Positions 10,401 to 21,429 of a stretch of DNA of 64,000 bases are shown here, piece by piece. A program made the position numbers and the translations under genes. The notes beneath the pieces are model-generated. The model did not search any database. It saw only the letters and a list, made by a program, of their open reading frames with translations, and was not told the origin of the DNA. The first letter of the stretch is position 1. Each line of letters starts with the position of its first letter. Where the stretch lies: contig CM030714.1 of assembly GCA_017979445.1 (NCBI GenBank), positions 6,138,001-6,202,000 of the forward strand. The letters are read 5' to 3'. The stretch is from Akebia trifoliata (taxonomy: Eukaryota; Streptophyta; Magnoliopsida; Ranunculales; Lardizabalaceae).

Positions 10401-11894
10401 ACCTTGTTATATATATAAAAAATACCACTTTACAATGATAATTCAATCAATTTGACAAAATTTTCGTCCATTTATTGGTGGCTTAATACAATTTTTGAAT
10501 CATTGCATCAAAGGATAAAAACTGATGCTAAAGATCATTGAGCATCCAAAAACCTTAGGACTCATATGGATGCAGGAGCCAGAAGTACTGTTTGAAGTAA
10601 CTGGAAACGTGTTATGCATTTGGATACAGGTTCTGAGAAGTATTGTTAGAAGTATTTTTTACAGAGTTTTGTGTTTGGAAACTATTTTGGATTATGTTAA
10701 AATAACTAGAATGCTCTTCTATGTATCAGTTACTATTGATTTGACTGAACCAGTGATTGTAATTCGTATGAACTACCATAAAGTTGATATATAAAAGTAG
10801 TTGCAGGAGGTGTACATGGTATCTCTACATGCAGCAAATCGTATGAACTATTATTGTCTAGGTAGATGTTGCAATTGAACCAACCAAATCAAAAAAAAAA
10901 TCCAAATTTTCACACCAAACAAAACAACTTCACAACAAATAATTAAACAAATCTCATAACCCTATCGAAACAACGAATTTCTATTGTTTGTTGTGAATGT
11001 TTATGGGTTTTCGACCTAAAATATTTTCAAGTAACAGCATAACCCTATCGAAGCAATGAAATTTTATTGTTTATCATGAATGTTTATGGGTTTTAGGCCT
11101 ACAAGATTAAAAGAAATAAACCAACAAATTCATAATCATAAAATCCCTAACCTACTCTTGCATCAACCAACAAATTCTTACAAGAATCAATATGAAGAGA
11201 GAAGAGAGAAGAGAAAATCGCATGAAAATTTTCAATCAACTTACTTATGAGGAGTGGACCAAATTGTTGTTGTAATCGTCGGAGAACTCGTAGTCGTAGT
11301 CACCTGAGGGAAGAGATACTTTCGGAGGGAAAGAGATCTTCTCTTGAGGCTGTTTTGAAGTTTGGGTAAAAAAAAAAAAAACGAAAAAAGGTTTTTTACT
11401 CTTAAGGGTAATATTGGAACCGCATAATAAAAATGACGGAAAAATTTGCTCCCTGCAAAAATGAAATGCGAAGCACCAATTTTTAATATTTCTCATAAAA
11501 GTACTATTTTGATTCTTTTAAAAAATTATTTTTCCAAAGCATTGGATGTCCAAACAATAGAATAAGTTCTTCTAACTCCCTACCAGAGTTAGAAGCACTT
11601 GGAGAAGTCAATCCAAATAGGCCCTTAGATTCTTGTGAGAATAATGTTATGCACTCCCTCTTTTTGGCCAATGACCCAATGAATGTCGATAACAGCCTTG
11701 ATGGACTAAGGCACACAAATGGGATTAATGAGTTATTCAATTAGATGTGGATTTTCTTAAAGGTTCTGTTCAAACCTTAGTTAATCGTAATAGTGAAGAT
11801 TTTTAATGTTTAGTATCACCCTTCTCTCATTATAATGATAAATATTTTTACCGTTTAATTTATTATAAGGGTTTTTTGTGATTTTAAATAGAGA
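10401..11894. other. intergenic with short tandem duplication
   Basis: Holds a two-copy tandem repeat of period about 83 bp at 10955-11105 (cataaccctatcg...tgtttatgggttt). The rest has short unconvincing open frames. Near 11805-11840 is a short match (cttctctcattataatgata) to the repeat at 6600 and 27985. Confidence 0.45.
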
Positions 11895-12057
11895 AAATTC
11901 CCAAAGCACAAAAATTGATTACTTCCCAAAACAGTGCACTATTCAAATTAATTCTGAAAAAGATAATTTATTATTTTGGAAAATAAGTTTTTTTTTTTTT
12001 TACCGAAACAGTAAAAAATAAAATGGACAGTGTTTAATAAAGATCATACCCAAAATA

Positions 12058-12104
<47 letters not shown>

Positions 12105-12925
12105 ACTTTCCTTACTAATATAGTAAGATTTGAAGCCTTACTAAGGGCCGTTTTGCTCAAATGGATTACCACATCAACAATCTAACACCATAGCCCTGTA
12201 AATTTCATCGAAAAACTCATATTAAAAAAAAAAAAAAAAAATTGAGCTTGGTCCAAGCTTTTAAAAATGGACAGCTAGCGAACTTTCAAACTTAAAATTA
12301 AAATTCAACTGTGAAAAGTAACTTTTTCGGAATTTGTTTTCAAAGTTCATAGAATTTTGTCCTCTACAACCCCAATCATCGGATCATGTTTTAATTTGAA
12401 TGTCAAAAGGTAAGCCCAAGGACCTTAGTGTAGTTCTTTAATGACGGCCACAACATGTGGAGAACAACACGAAGAAGTGTTCTTCTTCGAACCACCTTGT
12501 GGCATCCAAAAACATGATCTGATGCTTCAAGGTTGTAGAGGATAGCATTATTTGAAATTTGAAAAAATAAAATTAACAAAAAGTTATTTTTCACCTTTGA
12601 ATTTTAATTTTAAGTTTGGGAATTACTAGCTGTCTAATTTCAAAAGCTTGGATCCCAAATTTTTTTTTTTTTTTAAATCTAAGTTTTTCGATAGAATTTA
12701 GAGTGTAGTGGTGTCAGTTAAGCAAAACTACTCTTATTAAGGTTTAAAATATTACTATGTTAAGGAAAGTGTTTTAAAAAAAAGGTATTTTAAGTATAAG
12801 GCACTGTTCATTTTAATTTTTATCAATTTGGTAAAAAAGAAATTATTTCTAAAATAGGTACTTTACTGTTTTGGGAATTAATTTGAATGGTGCACCATTT
12901 TTAGAATTAATCAATTTTCAATGCA
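11895..12925. mobile_element. ~1-kb foldback inverted-repeat element
   Basis: A large palindrome: the left arm runs about 11895-12395 and the right arm about 12480-12925. Matching arm landmarks include aaaattgattacttccc / its inverse near 12910, gcaccattcaaattaattc-type words, tttaacactttccttac with its inverse near 12765, ccaagcttttaaaa with its inverse near 12640, and tcctctacaacc with its inverse near 12535. A (CT)n tract at 12061-12097 and poly-T/poly-A tracts interrupt the arms. The centre has a small second hairpin (gaagaagtgttcttcttc). No transposase is encoded. Confidence 0.7.
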
Positions 12926-14690
12926 TGTTTTCATAAATTAGCCTTTAATTTAAATAATCGATTGTAGCAAATATTAATACATGCTACTGTAATAAATTTA
13001 ACCCAAATTGAATTCAACCTCTCACAAAGCAAATGCAACCTTATATAAGAATGAGATTTTAACATATGGACCTTTCGAAATCAGTCTCATGGTTTTGGCT
13101 TGTTTATACTATTGGACCATGCGGTGGCCCATTTAACATATGAAATTGTCCCATAATTTTGATTTTCAATGTTTGAATCATTGATCTCAACGATTTTAAT
13201 TTTTTTTTTCTCAATTTTGAAGCAAGACCCAAAAAATATATGTTATAGTGGCAAAACGGACACAAAGATCAAACACTATGACTAAAATTTCAAAATTTTG
13301 AGTATGTCACTCCCCATTCGATTTTCAATCCCACAAATCATTGAAATAGATGGAGAGTTTCGTCTAAAATTTGGAATTATTAGTAGAGTGTTCTTCATTC
13401 ATTACTCGTCACTAGCACAAATCGTTGGAATGGGTCACAATAGCCGTTGAAAAACCCACACAATTTAAAAGTAGGCTTGTCAATGGTCAGGTGTGGGCTA
13501 GTATTGGTTGAGCCCTAATCTGATCCTAAAGAGGTGGGCCCACCTTAATCCAAACCCTATATCCCTATCATGCCTGACTTAGCCCTAACCTGATCTTAAC
13601 AGGTTTAGTCCGACTTGGATCAAATAAAATGAATGGAATTCAACATTCAATTAAACATTCAACATTCTACCTTCCAAAGAAAAAAAAAAAAGTTTCATTG
13701 TATTTGAAGGAATTAAATTTGAAATTGATGTCTTTTTTAAATTATAATACTTATAGATGAGAGTTAAACTGAAATTGTAAATTATATTCTATTATTATTA
13801 AAATTTTACTAGAAATACATTCATTTAACATATTATGAATATATCTATAAAATATAGTAGCTAATCGGGTTGTTTAGGGTTGAGCACAATTATAAGCCTC
13901 AACCTAGCTTTAGATTTGAGTGGTGGAAAATTATTGAACCGGACCCTACTTTTATGGGGTCAATAGGAAAGCCTTAACCCTTATTTTTTTTTCGAGTGAG
14001 CCAACGGGCAGTTTAATACTTTTGCTAAGGTGAGGGGGCATTAAGAAAGAAAAAGTTTAGTAACTAGACAATCAATTTATTGCCCAAAAGTAAGGGGGAT
14101 TTAGTAAATCATCACCAATGGGTGTGACAATCCATAATTGTGGGATCATGGAGTCAAATTATATTTGTCTAATTGTATTTACATAATAGAGGTGGGTTTG
14201 CATTCAAGCCCATCACCTTAGTTGCCAATAGGGCTTTCGATGGGATGATCCAACCTAATGTTGAGTGATTGATCATTATCCAAAATATTAGTAAATTCTA
14301 TCGTTATCATTTGTATAAAAAGTTTGACCTAAATAATGGTTAAATGAATAGTCAATATTTTTTTATCTTTAAATCAATATTTTTATTTTGTGAGAAGATG
14401 AATGTCGAAACATGTATTAACCTTTTGAGAAAGATGTCGAAGGTATGGACAACTCATTGGACGATATTGACCCTACTAGCACACGTGTATATATTTATTT
14501 AATAAACCACAATGGTGGACTCCACTCTTTTTATATCTTTCAAAACTATAATTTGAGGTTGAGCTAGAATTTTGTGGGGGTATGTATAGACAAAAGAGTA
14601 TAGTCCACACATGACACCAACCTTACTTTATTGCATGTCCTTTTCTACCCCCTTCAATTTTATTATTTTCCGTCTCCTTTCCCTTTTTAA
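12926..14690. other. intergenic, nothing recognised
   Basis: No coding frame and no clear mobile element. A phrase beginning aataaaccacaatggtgga near 14500 matches the repeated unit described at 45090-46260. Confidence 0.4.
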
Positions 14691-14695
14691 TAATA

Positions 14696-14925
14696 GGTTG
14701 GGATCTATTGACTCCTGAGGGTAACTCATGAAAAAAACATATGATCTCAACCCTTTAAACACAAAATTCAATGATTTATAATTATGAGTATCTTGATAAC
14801 ACAAATCTTGGGAATACTTATCTCAAGGATAAATCTCAACTACTAGATTTTGCATTTAAAGGGTTGGGATCATGTGTTTTTTTTTTTTCATGAGTCATTC
14901 TCAGGAGTCATGGGATCCTGACCCT
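14696..14925. mobile_element. MITE with 9-bp target duplication
   Basis: A 230-bp inverted-repeat element. The left end is ggttgggatc, the right end (reverse strand) agggtcaggatc. Matching arms carry gactcctgag, actcatgaaaaaa and gatctcaaccctttaa. It is flanked by the direct 9-bp repeat ttaataata at 14687-14695 and 14926-14934. A 9-bp duplication is typical of Mutator-type elements. Confidence 0.65.
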
Positions 14926-15750
14926 TTAATAATACCCCTAAAACTTTACTTCATCTTTTTATACCTTCAATCCAAAAGAAGATGTTCATATCTCAAAGAC
15001 AGGTTTTACCCCTTTATACCCCTAGATGCAACGTATCTTGAGAATATATTTTATCCTTTTATCTTTTTATTCCCAAAAATACCTCTAGTTTTATATACTC
15101 TTCTTCTTTTACCATTTCCCAATATTACCCTTTCAACTTTATTGTCTTCTCCACTTTATTAATTTTTATCTTTTACCCCCTTTAACCCCAAAGAGGATGT
15201 TTATGTCGTAAGCAAAAACAAAGTCTATTATATATAATAAAACATAATGGTTCTCTTCCTAATGTTTACCTTCCACATGAGTAGGGTTGAGATGTAATTT
15301 CCTCAGGAAACTTGAGCATTCCCTCCCCCTCTTTGTCCCTTTTTAAGAATGGATCAATATTTAATCTCATTATGAATCTCAAAGACAACTTTCAAATTTA
15401 GTTGTTTCATCTTTTTCATCTTTACAAAAATACCCTTCCAACTTTATTGGCTTTCCCCTCCTACCTATTATTTCTAAGAATACTCTCAACTTTATACTTT
15501 ATATTTCCTCTTCTCTTCCTTTCCAATAGTACCTCTCAAATTTTATTGTCTTTCTTATTTTACCCCTTTAACCCCAAAGCTGATGTCCTTACCATAGGAA
15601 AACTCTAGCATACAAAAAACATAGCAAGTTTTTCCCCGATGCTTATTCCACCCCGCCCTATTTTATTGCTTTCATGATCTACCCTCATTTCCAATATTAC
15701 TCTTTCAAATTTTATATATCGTCTTTGCTGTTCTCTCCCTTTTTTAATAC
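14926..15750. repeat. pyrimidine-rich degenerate repeat array
   Basis: Repeated phrases of the kind actttattgtctttc, tttaccccctttaacccc and aaagaggatgttta recur every 100-250 bp. The same phrases appear in 45090-46260. The short open frames here are low-complexity by-products of this composition and not genes. Confidence 0.55.
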
Positions 15751-15751
15751 T

Positions 15752-15924
15752 GTCGTGATAATCTAACACCCCCCTCTTACACACACCCCATCACAGAACT
15801 GTAGATTCTTTGCCTTAGGATACACAAGAAAAAGATTTATGGTTGTGTGCATCCTGATGCAAATGATATACGGTTCTTTGATGGGGGCGTATGTTAGAGG
15901 GGGGTCTCAGAAAATCATTATTCT
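15752..15924. mobile_element. small palindromic MITE
   Basis: Inverted arms: ctaacacccccctcttac and ccccatcacagaactg on the left, their inverses (cggttctttgatggggg, gttagaggggggtctc) on the right. A related element lies at 52827-52980. Confidence 0.55.
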
Positions 15925-15979
15925 TTCCAATAATGTCCCTCTAACTTTATTTGTCTTTACTTTTCTACACCCTTGACCC

Positions 15980-16553
15980 TAGGGGTGCACACTGAGTCGG
16001 GTAAATCTGAGAATCGAATCAATCCGAAGCCTTTTGAATTAAATTGGTTCGGATTGAGCATGATTTGGTTCAGGTACGAATTGTAAAAAAGAAAATTTGA
16101 TTGATTTGGATTGGATATTTATTTATTTAAAAATAAAATATAATTTTAAAATACGCAAGGTAAAAACATTTAAACAATACTCAAAGTCTCAAACCCCTTT
16201 GTTAGTTTATTTTATCTATTATCTCTTCTTCAAGTTCTTTGAAGAAAACCTAGCAGTTCGTTTCCTTCACCTCACCACTCGTCACCTCACCACCTCGTCG
16301 GAAAGCTATGTGTTATGTGTGATGCTTTATTTAATATTTATTTTACTTAGTTTAAAATTTTAACTATTTTAATTTTATTATTAAAAATAATAAATATGAG
16401 AACTGAGAATCGATCCGAACCAAGGTAGGTTTGGATGGTTTGGTTCTATAAGGTAGTTGGATTGATTCGATTCCAAATTTGTAGAACCAATCATGTTTGA
16501 TTCATTCAGATTTTGCCACAAATCCAAACCAATTTGAACCATGTGCACCCCTA
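15980..16553. mobile_element. hAT-like non-autonomous element
   Basis: A 574-bp element with perfect 11-bp terminal inverted repeats, taggggtgcac. It is flanked by the exact 8-bp duplication cttgaccc at 15972-15979 and 16554-16561. The interior is AT-rich with gaatcgaat/ggttcggattga-type imperfect inverted words and no transposase. Eight-bp duplications and ends of this kind are typical of hAT elements. Confidence 0.75.
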
Positions 16554-17208
16554 CTTGACCCCAAAGAGCAAGCTCTAGCATATGTATTCTAAGTTAGGCC
16601 TAGTCTGATTTCAGCTGTCAAGCTTTAGCCCAATCAGGATTTTATCAGCTAGAGTGATACGGGCTCAGTATCAAGGCCTAACCTTCAATTTTTCTAGGCT
16701 GGGTAGGTTGGATCAGCAGACCAGCCAGCTGCCGGATTGAACTTTCACCAAAGAATGCCTCTCTCTTTCTCTAGATCTCTCTTCCCACTTTTGGCTTTTG
16801 ATTTAATCCCATAAAACAGTAAAAGAAAGCACAAAAGAGAGAAAATGCAACCCTCATAGCATACACACCAGACTTAACTTCCAAACAAATTCACTCTTTT
16901 CTCTCTTTCTTCTTCCTTCCACCTTTTTTTCTCTTTTACCACCTGCCCTTGCTTGCTCCTTCTAACTCCCATACCTCCTTTCTCAAGTTTTCTTTTATTC
17001 TCCCTCTCTCTCTGTACAACCCAAAGAAAGCTTTGATTCTTCCATACCTGTATATATATTTATACAATTAGCAAAGTGAAACAAATATTCTCTATCTTTT
17101 TCTACAATATCATTAATGCATTTATATTGTTTATAGATCTTAGCTTCATCTTTGTATCAAACATAAAAAGAAAATCCAGAGCCAGACTAAGGATTTAAGT
17201 TTGGAAAG

Positions 17209-20191
17209 ATGGGTAAAAGAGTTCTTCAATGCGTCATCTTCCTCCTCTTGGGGTTGTTCTGTGGAGGTTGAGTATTTCTTTCAATTGAGTTTCTTCTAAA
17301 ATTATATTGTAGTTCAGATTTGATTTTTTTCTTTTTTTTTTCCATATTGGTTTCAAATTTGAATTTTGTGGAAAGTTTTTGTATGTTGGTATCATAATAA
17401 GGGTCAAATTTAACATTTGCTTATAGATTGATGAAAGTGCTTTTGTTTATTGGGTATTCTTACTTTGGCTAAGATTTCAAATACAGCCTCATATGTCACA
17501 GAAAAGACATTGCTTTCCAATCATATGGTCTTTGTTGGTTTCAAAATTTGCATATTTTCATGTTTTAATGAGGTTATGAGGATTCAAATATCTGCATTAT
17601 AAACCATTTGAAGTTATGTTTGATTCCTTTTAAATTTCTAGAACTTGTCAAGTCTTGTATCTTTCAGACCGATATCTCAGTCTATTTCGAGGGGGCTTAC
17701 ATGATCACATTAATTTGAGTCAAATTTAATCTCTACTTAATAGATTGATGAAATAATTTTACTCAATGGGTGTTCTTACTTAAGTTTTACTTTAAAGTAC
17801 AGGTTTAGGTGTCACAGAGAAGACATTAATCAATGATAAACTTCTACTACTCTTAGCTTCTTCTAGTCGAAAGCTAATTTCTGATGAATCAAAATCCTTT
17901 ACAACCGAGCGAGATGTCTCAAGTCCAATAATCATGGTCCCTGTGATTGACCCGAATACTCCATTTCCAAATCCAACCACGATGACACCTATTGTAGACC
18001 CACTCGCAACCCCAACACAACCATATGTTACTAGTCCAACTATTGAGTCCCCTGTATCGTCAGGCGGAACCGGAACGTGGTGTGTTGCAAATCCAAGTGC
18101 TTCAGAAGCTGCTTTACAGGTCTCTCTCGACTATGCTTGTGGGATCGGCGGCGCAGATTGTTCAGCAATTCAACCCAGTGGAAGTTGTTACAATCCAAAT
18201 ACAGTTAAAGATCATGCTTCCTATGCATTTAATGACTATTTCCAGAAGAACCCAGCTTCAACTAGCTGTGATTTCGGAGGGACTGCTGTTACAATCAATG
18301 TTGATCCAAGTAAGATTTTGTTTGCTTAAGTGTTAATTGATTGCTTTTTGTAAAAATTCTGTAAAAAAAAAGGTCATAAATTACTGGTGATGTCCAATTA
18401 AAGCTCCTTAAAAACTTTTAAGTTCAGATCAAAGGTAGAAGAGAGAACAGGACTATGAGTAGGGAGTAAGAAATGAATTTTAAGACTTTTCGTAACATTT
18501 CCATTGGGTCATCTAATTTAAGGTGATGGGAACTTGCCGACGCCACTTTTGGCGTGTGGCATTCTTCATCCATTCTTTCTTTCTTGTTCTTCTTCCACTT
18601 TATCTTTTTCTTTTGTGGTTTTTGTTGCTTGTACGTCCGAATTATTAAGAAATCAGGAACAATGGAGAACGAAAAATACATAATAAGATGTAATCACACA
18701 TAAAAACACATAGATTTGACGTGATTCCCTCAAGATTGAGGTGAGTCCAAGGATCACCAATTCCACTATGAAGAGAAAACTTATAGGTACAGATTCCCCT
18801 GTCAATATATATATATATATACCCTCAAGAAAATCTAATTAGGATTTTATATAATACCAGTGAAATTACAAAAATACCCTTGGAAAATTTCTTTTGGGGA
18901 CTCCACCCCAAGCTTCCCCGGAAGCCGCTGGCGCCTCTCTAACCCCCCAATGAGTTCAGCAAAAGCTCAACCGACATGGGACGCGTGGCTTTATAAACAG
19001 TATTCCTTACTGACCAGGACCATTAGGCTCCACAAACTGTAACAATAATAATCCCAAATTTCCAATAGGTGAAAACCAAGGGAAAGTTCGATCAAGATAT
19101 TTTGGTCATTTGGAACAAAGATTTTCATCTTCTCTCCAGACCAAACTTTAATGAATCCAAGCAAAGATTTGGTTCAAGAGTCTCTATTGTAATTTTCTTT
19201 GTGAGGGATCTCTTTGTCTAATGAGAAAGGGATCATTGCTGCAGACTTTGCAAGGTCGAAAGGGAATTAACAAATCTACTAACCAAAGGAATTGCTAGAG
19301 AGTTCGTGTATAATACATCAAGGGTATGGACCTTAAGACTATAGATAAATAAAGAGTCGTGCTGGAGTGACCTCAAGATTGGACCTCGTATCACACATCT
19401 TGATGTGAAAGTGGATAGGAACCATAGATGCTTTTTCACTCGTATCTCGAGGAAATCATCTATGGTTCCCATACACTTTCATGTCAGGGTGTGTGATGTA
19501 AGCTCCAATCTTGAGTTAACTTCAGCATTAGTCATAAATAAATCACCAATAACAAAAAACCAATCTATGTGACTTTAGATCCTAAGATTTAGGTTCTATG
19601 GGAAAACAAGTCGTTAGAAGGGATTGTGTTGGTGTGGGTACCAACGAGCTTCTCAAAAGCAGTATACAAAAGCGGAATCTGAATCATAAATATGAGCAAC
19701 AGAGAAAGAAAAGTTTACAATTTCAATGGGAACTAAGTCTCGCGCATCCTCAATTAGGAAGAACATACAAGACCAAGGGAGTTGAATGAACGTGATTCGT
19801 TCTGCCAACCCCGTTTTTTTTAACACGGCATTGATGCCAATCTGATCTTATTTTGATTGTCCATGGATGTCGTGTGTTTAAGTTGGAAACTAAATAACAT
19901 AATTCTAACAGAGGTAATATTGCAGGTTCTGGGACTTGTAAGTTTCCATCATCTAGGTAATCTTTCTATCTCTAATATCAGTTTCACCCGCCTTGTTAAC
20001 AAAGATAAGTTCTTAATAATGTTCTCAATTGCAGCACGAACAATCCGAATGGACCAACAGGTCTTGGACCCAACACCTCTGCAGCCTCGTCACATAGCTT
20101 CTCTTTGTACACTTCAATGTGCATTCTGCTTACGTTACTTCAATTCTTTGTCTTCAAAGAGATGGAAATTTACTCAATTCCCCACGATTAG
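17209..20191 (+). CDS. X8-domain GPI-anchored callose-binding-type protein
   Basis: Exons 17209-17266, 17803-18309, 19926-19956 and 20035-20191 join in phase to 250 aa. Residues 1-20 form a signal peptide (hydrophobic core FLLLGLF). A Pro/Thr-rich stretch follows (about 64-105), then an X8 (CBM43) domain at about 110-195. All six expected cysteines are present at 113, 132, 139, 148, 175 and 193, in WCVANP, YACG, DC, SCYNP, SC and TC contexts. A Ser/Asn/Gly-rich linker leads to a hydrophobic segment at about 226-239, as in a GPI-attachment signal. X8 proteins of this layout bind callose, commonly at plasmodesmata (PDCB family); that role is inferred from the family. The tail KEMEIYSIPHD after the hydrophobic segment is unusual. 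A pyrimidine-rich leader and a TA-rich box at 17051-17066 precede the ATG. Intron 2 holds a Mutator-like MITE. Confidence 0.88.
19354..19533. mobile_element. Mutator-like MITE inside X8 gene intron 2
   Basis: A 180-bp element with 30-bp imperfect terminal repeats (left gagtcgtgctggagtgacct, right on reverse strand gactaatgctgaagttaact, both then reading caagattgga). It is flanked by the perfect 9-bp duplication ataaataaa at 19345-19353 and 19534-19542. Relatives lie at 43011-43160, 47294-47417, 47424-47543 and 52636-52805. Confidence 0.75.
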
Positions 20192-21429
20192 TCCCCTACG
20201 TGAAATACAAACTGAGCGTTCGAGAATCAGTAAAGTAACGTATCTTCTTCAAGCCTTGCTCCTCACAGTTGCAACTTGATCAAGGAATGGCTTCTGAGAG
20301 ATGAAGAACAAAGAGCTCAGAATCCATAAAAAGAAGAGATCAATGTAATTTGAGTTCTTATAGAGATTGGCACCATTAAATTGTTAGCCTCTTCTTTGTA
20401 GTGTTGAAACAATAATTTTAGTTAAAGTCGATTTAGCCTTTGCATTTGCTGTGATTAAGGCAAATTCAAGTAGATTCGAACCGTAGACAAGTATGCTGGC
20501 ACTCATCCTTCTATGGCATAGGCGATTGGTTTTTTCCACTTATCTCCTATATAAAGTTACAACAACAACAAAAAAAAAAAAAACTATTCAATTCTTGTCA
20601 AGAGCATTTTGAAGGTGTAGGCTTGACGTGCACACACTGGAGAGTTTGTAAGCACTGTGACTAAAAATTCTGTGAGCAAAAAATTACTCATTAGAAGTGA
20701 CACAGCGGCCATGAAACGTATAACTTGGGATGGCCAAATGATCGATTGCCCCAATGAATAATGAATGTCATTTGAAACTTTATGATAAAATGGTTATTGT
20801 GTTCAAAAATATAGGATTAATGTTTTTTATATTTTGGATGGGTAAGCTGGACTTGAACCCATGACCTCAAAGTTACTTACTTGCTTTGCAATGCATCGAA
20901 CTGAGTTATGAGTCTGTATGGCATCCAAGCACAAATTTTTTTTCTCCCCATGAATATAGAATCTGGGATCCACCAATTACATGAGCCCGTGTGTATTGAA
21001 TGGCATCTCCAATTTACAAAATTAATCTCATTAGCCTTGATGTGGCACGCGCTAGAGAGTCTGTGAGCATTGGGACGAGAAACTCTGTAAGCCAAAAATC
21101 ACTCCTCTAAAGCCCATATAGGATTAAACCCTATACGTGATTTTGCCATAGAATGGCAGACCACAAGTCAAATGGAATTTTGTGACTTAACCTAACCTAA
21201 ATTATGACCTCTAGGGCTGAGGTGTTAGTTGGGCTGGCAGTCCACATGGCCCAAATGGTCATAGGCTCTTGATGGAAAACCCAATTATTTGATGAGGCCC
21301 TAACTTAAGTCACTGGATTAAAGCAAATCGGATTTTGGGTTTGTCAAATCCGTTTGACGGACCAAGTTTTAATCACCATCTTCATTCATTCGAATCGTTT
21401 TTCTCAAAAGAGAAACAAAAGGAAATCCC
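20192..21429. other. intergenic between X8 and dehydratase genes
   Basis: The 3' flank of the X8 gene and the promoter of the next gene. At about 20830-20910, read on the minus strand, there is a tRNA-like phrase with a B-box (gggttcaagtcc), probably a decayed SINE. No other feature recognised. Confidence 0.4.

Noticed and set aside
10525..10794. 89-residue plus-strand open frame
   Set aside because: No family resemblance, no splice context and AT-driven composition.
14872..15608. Hydrophobic open frames that look membrane-like
   Set aside because: They arise from pyrimidine-rich repeat units (Phe/Leu/Ser/Pro from CT/TT codons), not from a gene.
20830..20910. tRNA-like sequence on the minus strand
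   Set aside because: B-box present but no full cloverleaf by eye; more likely a SINE remnant.
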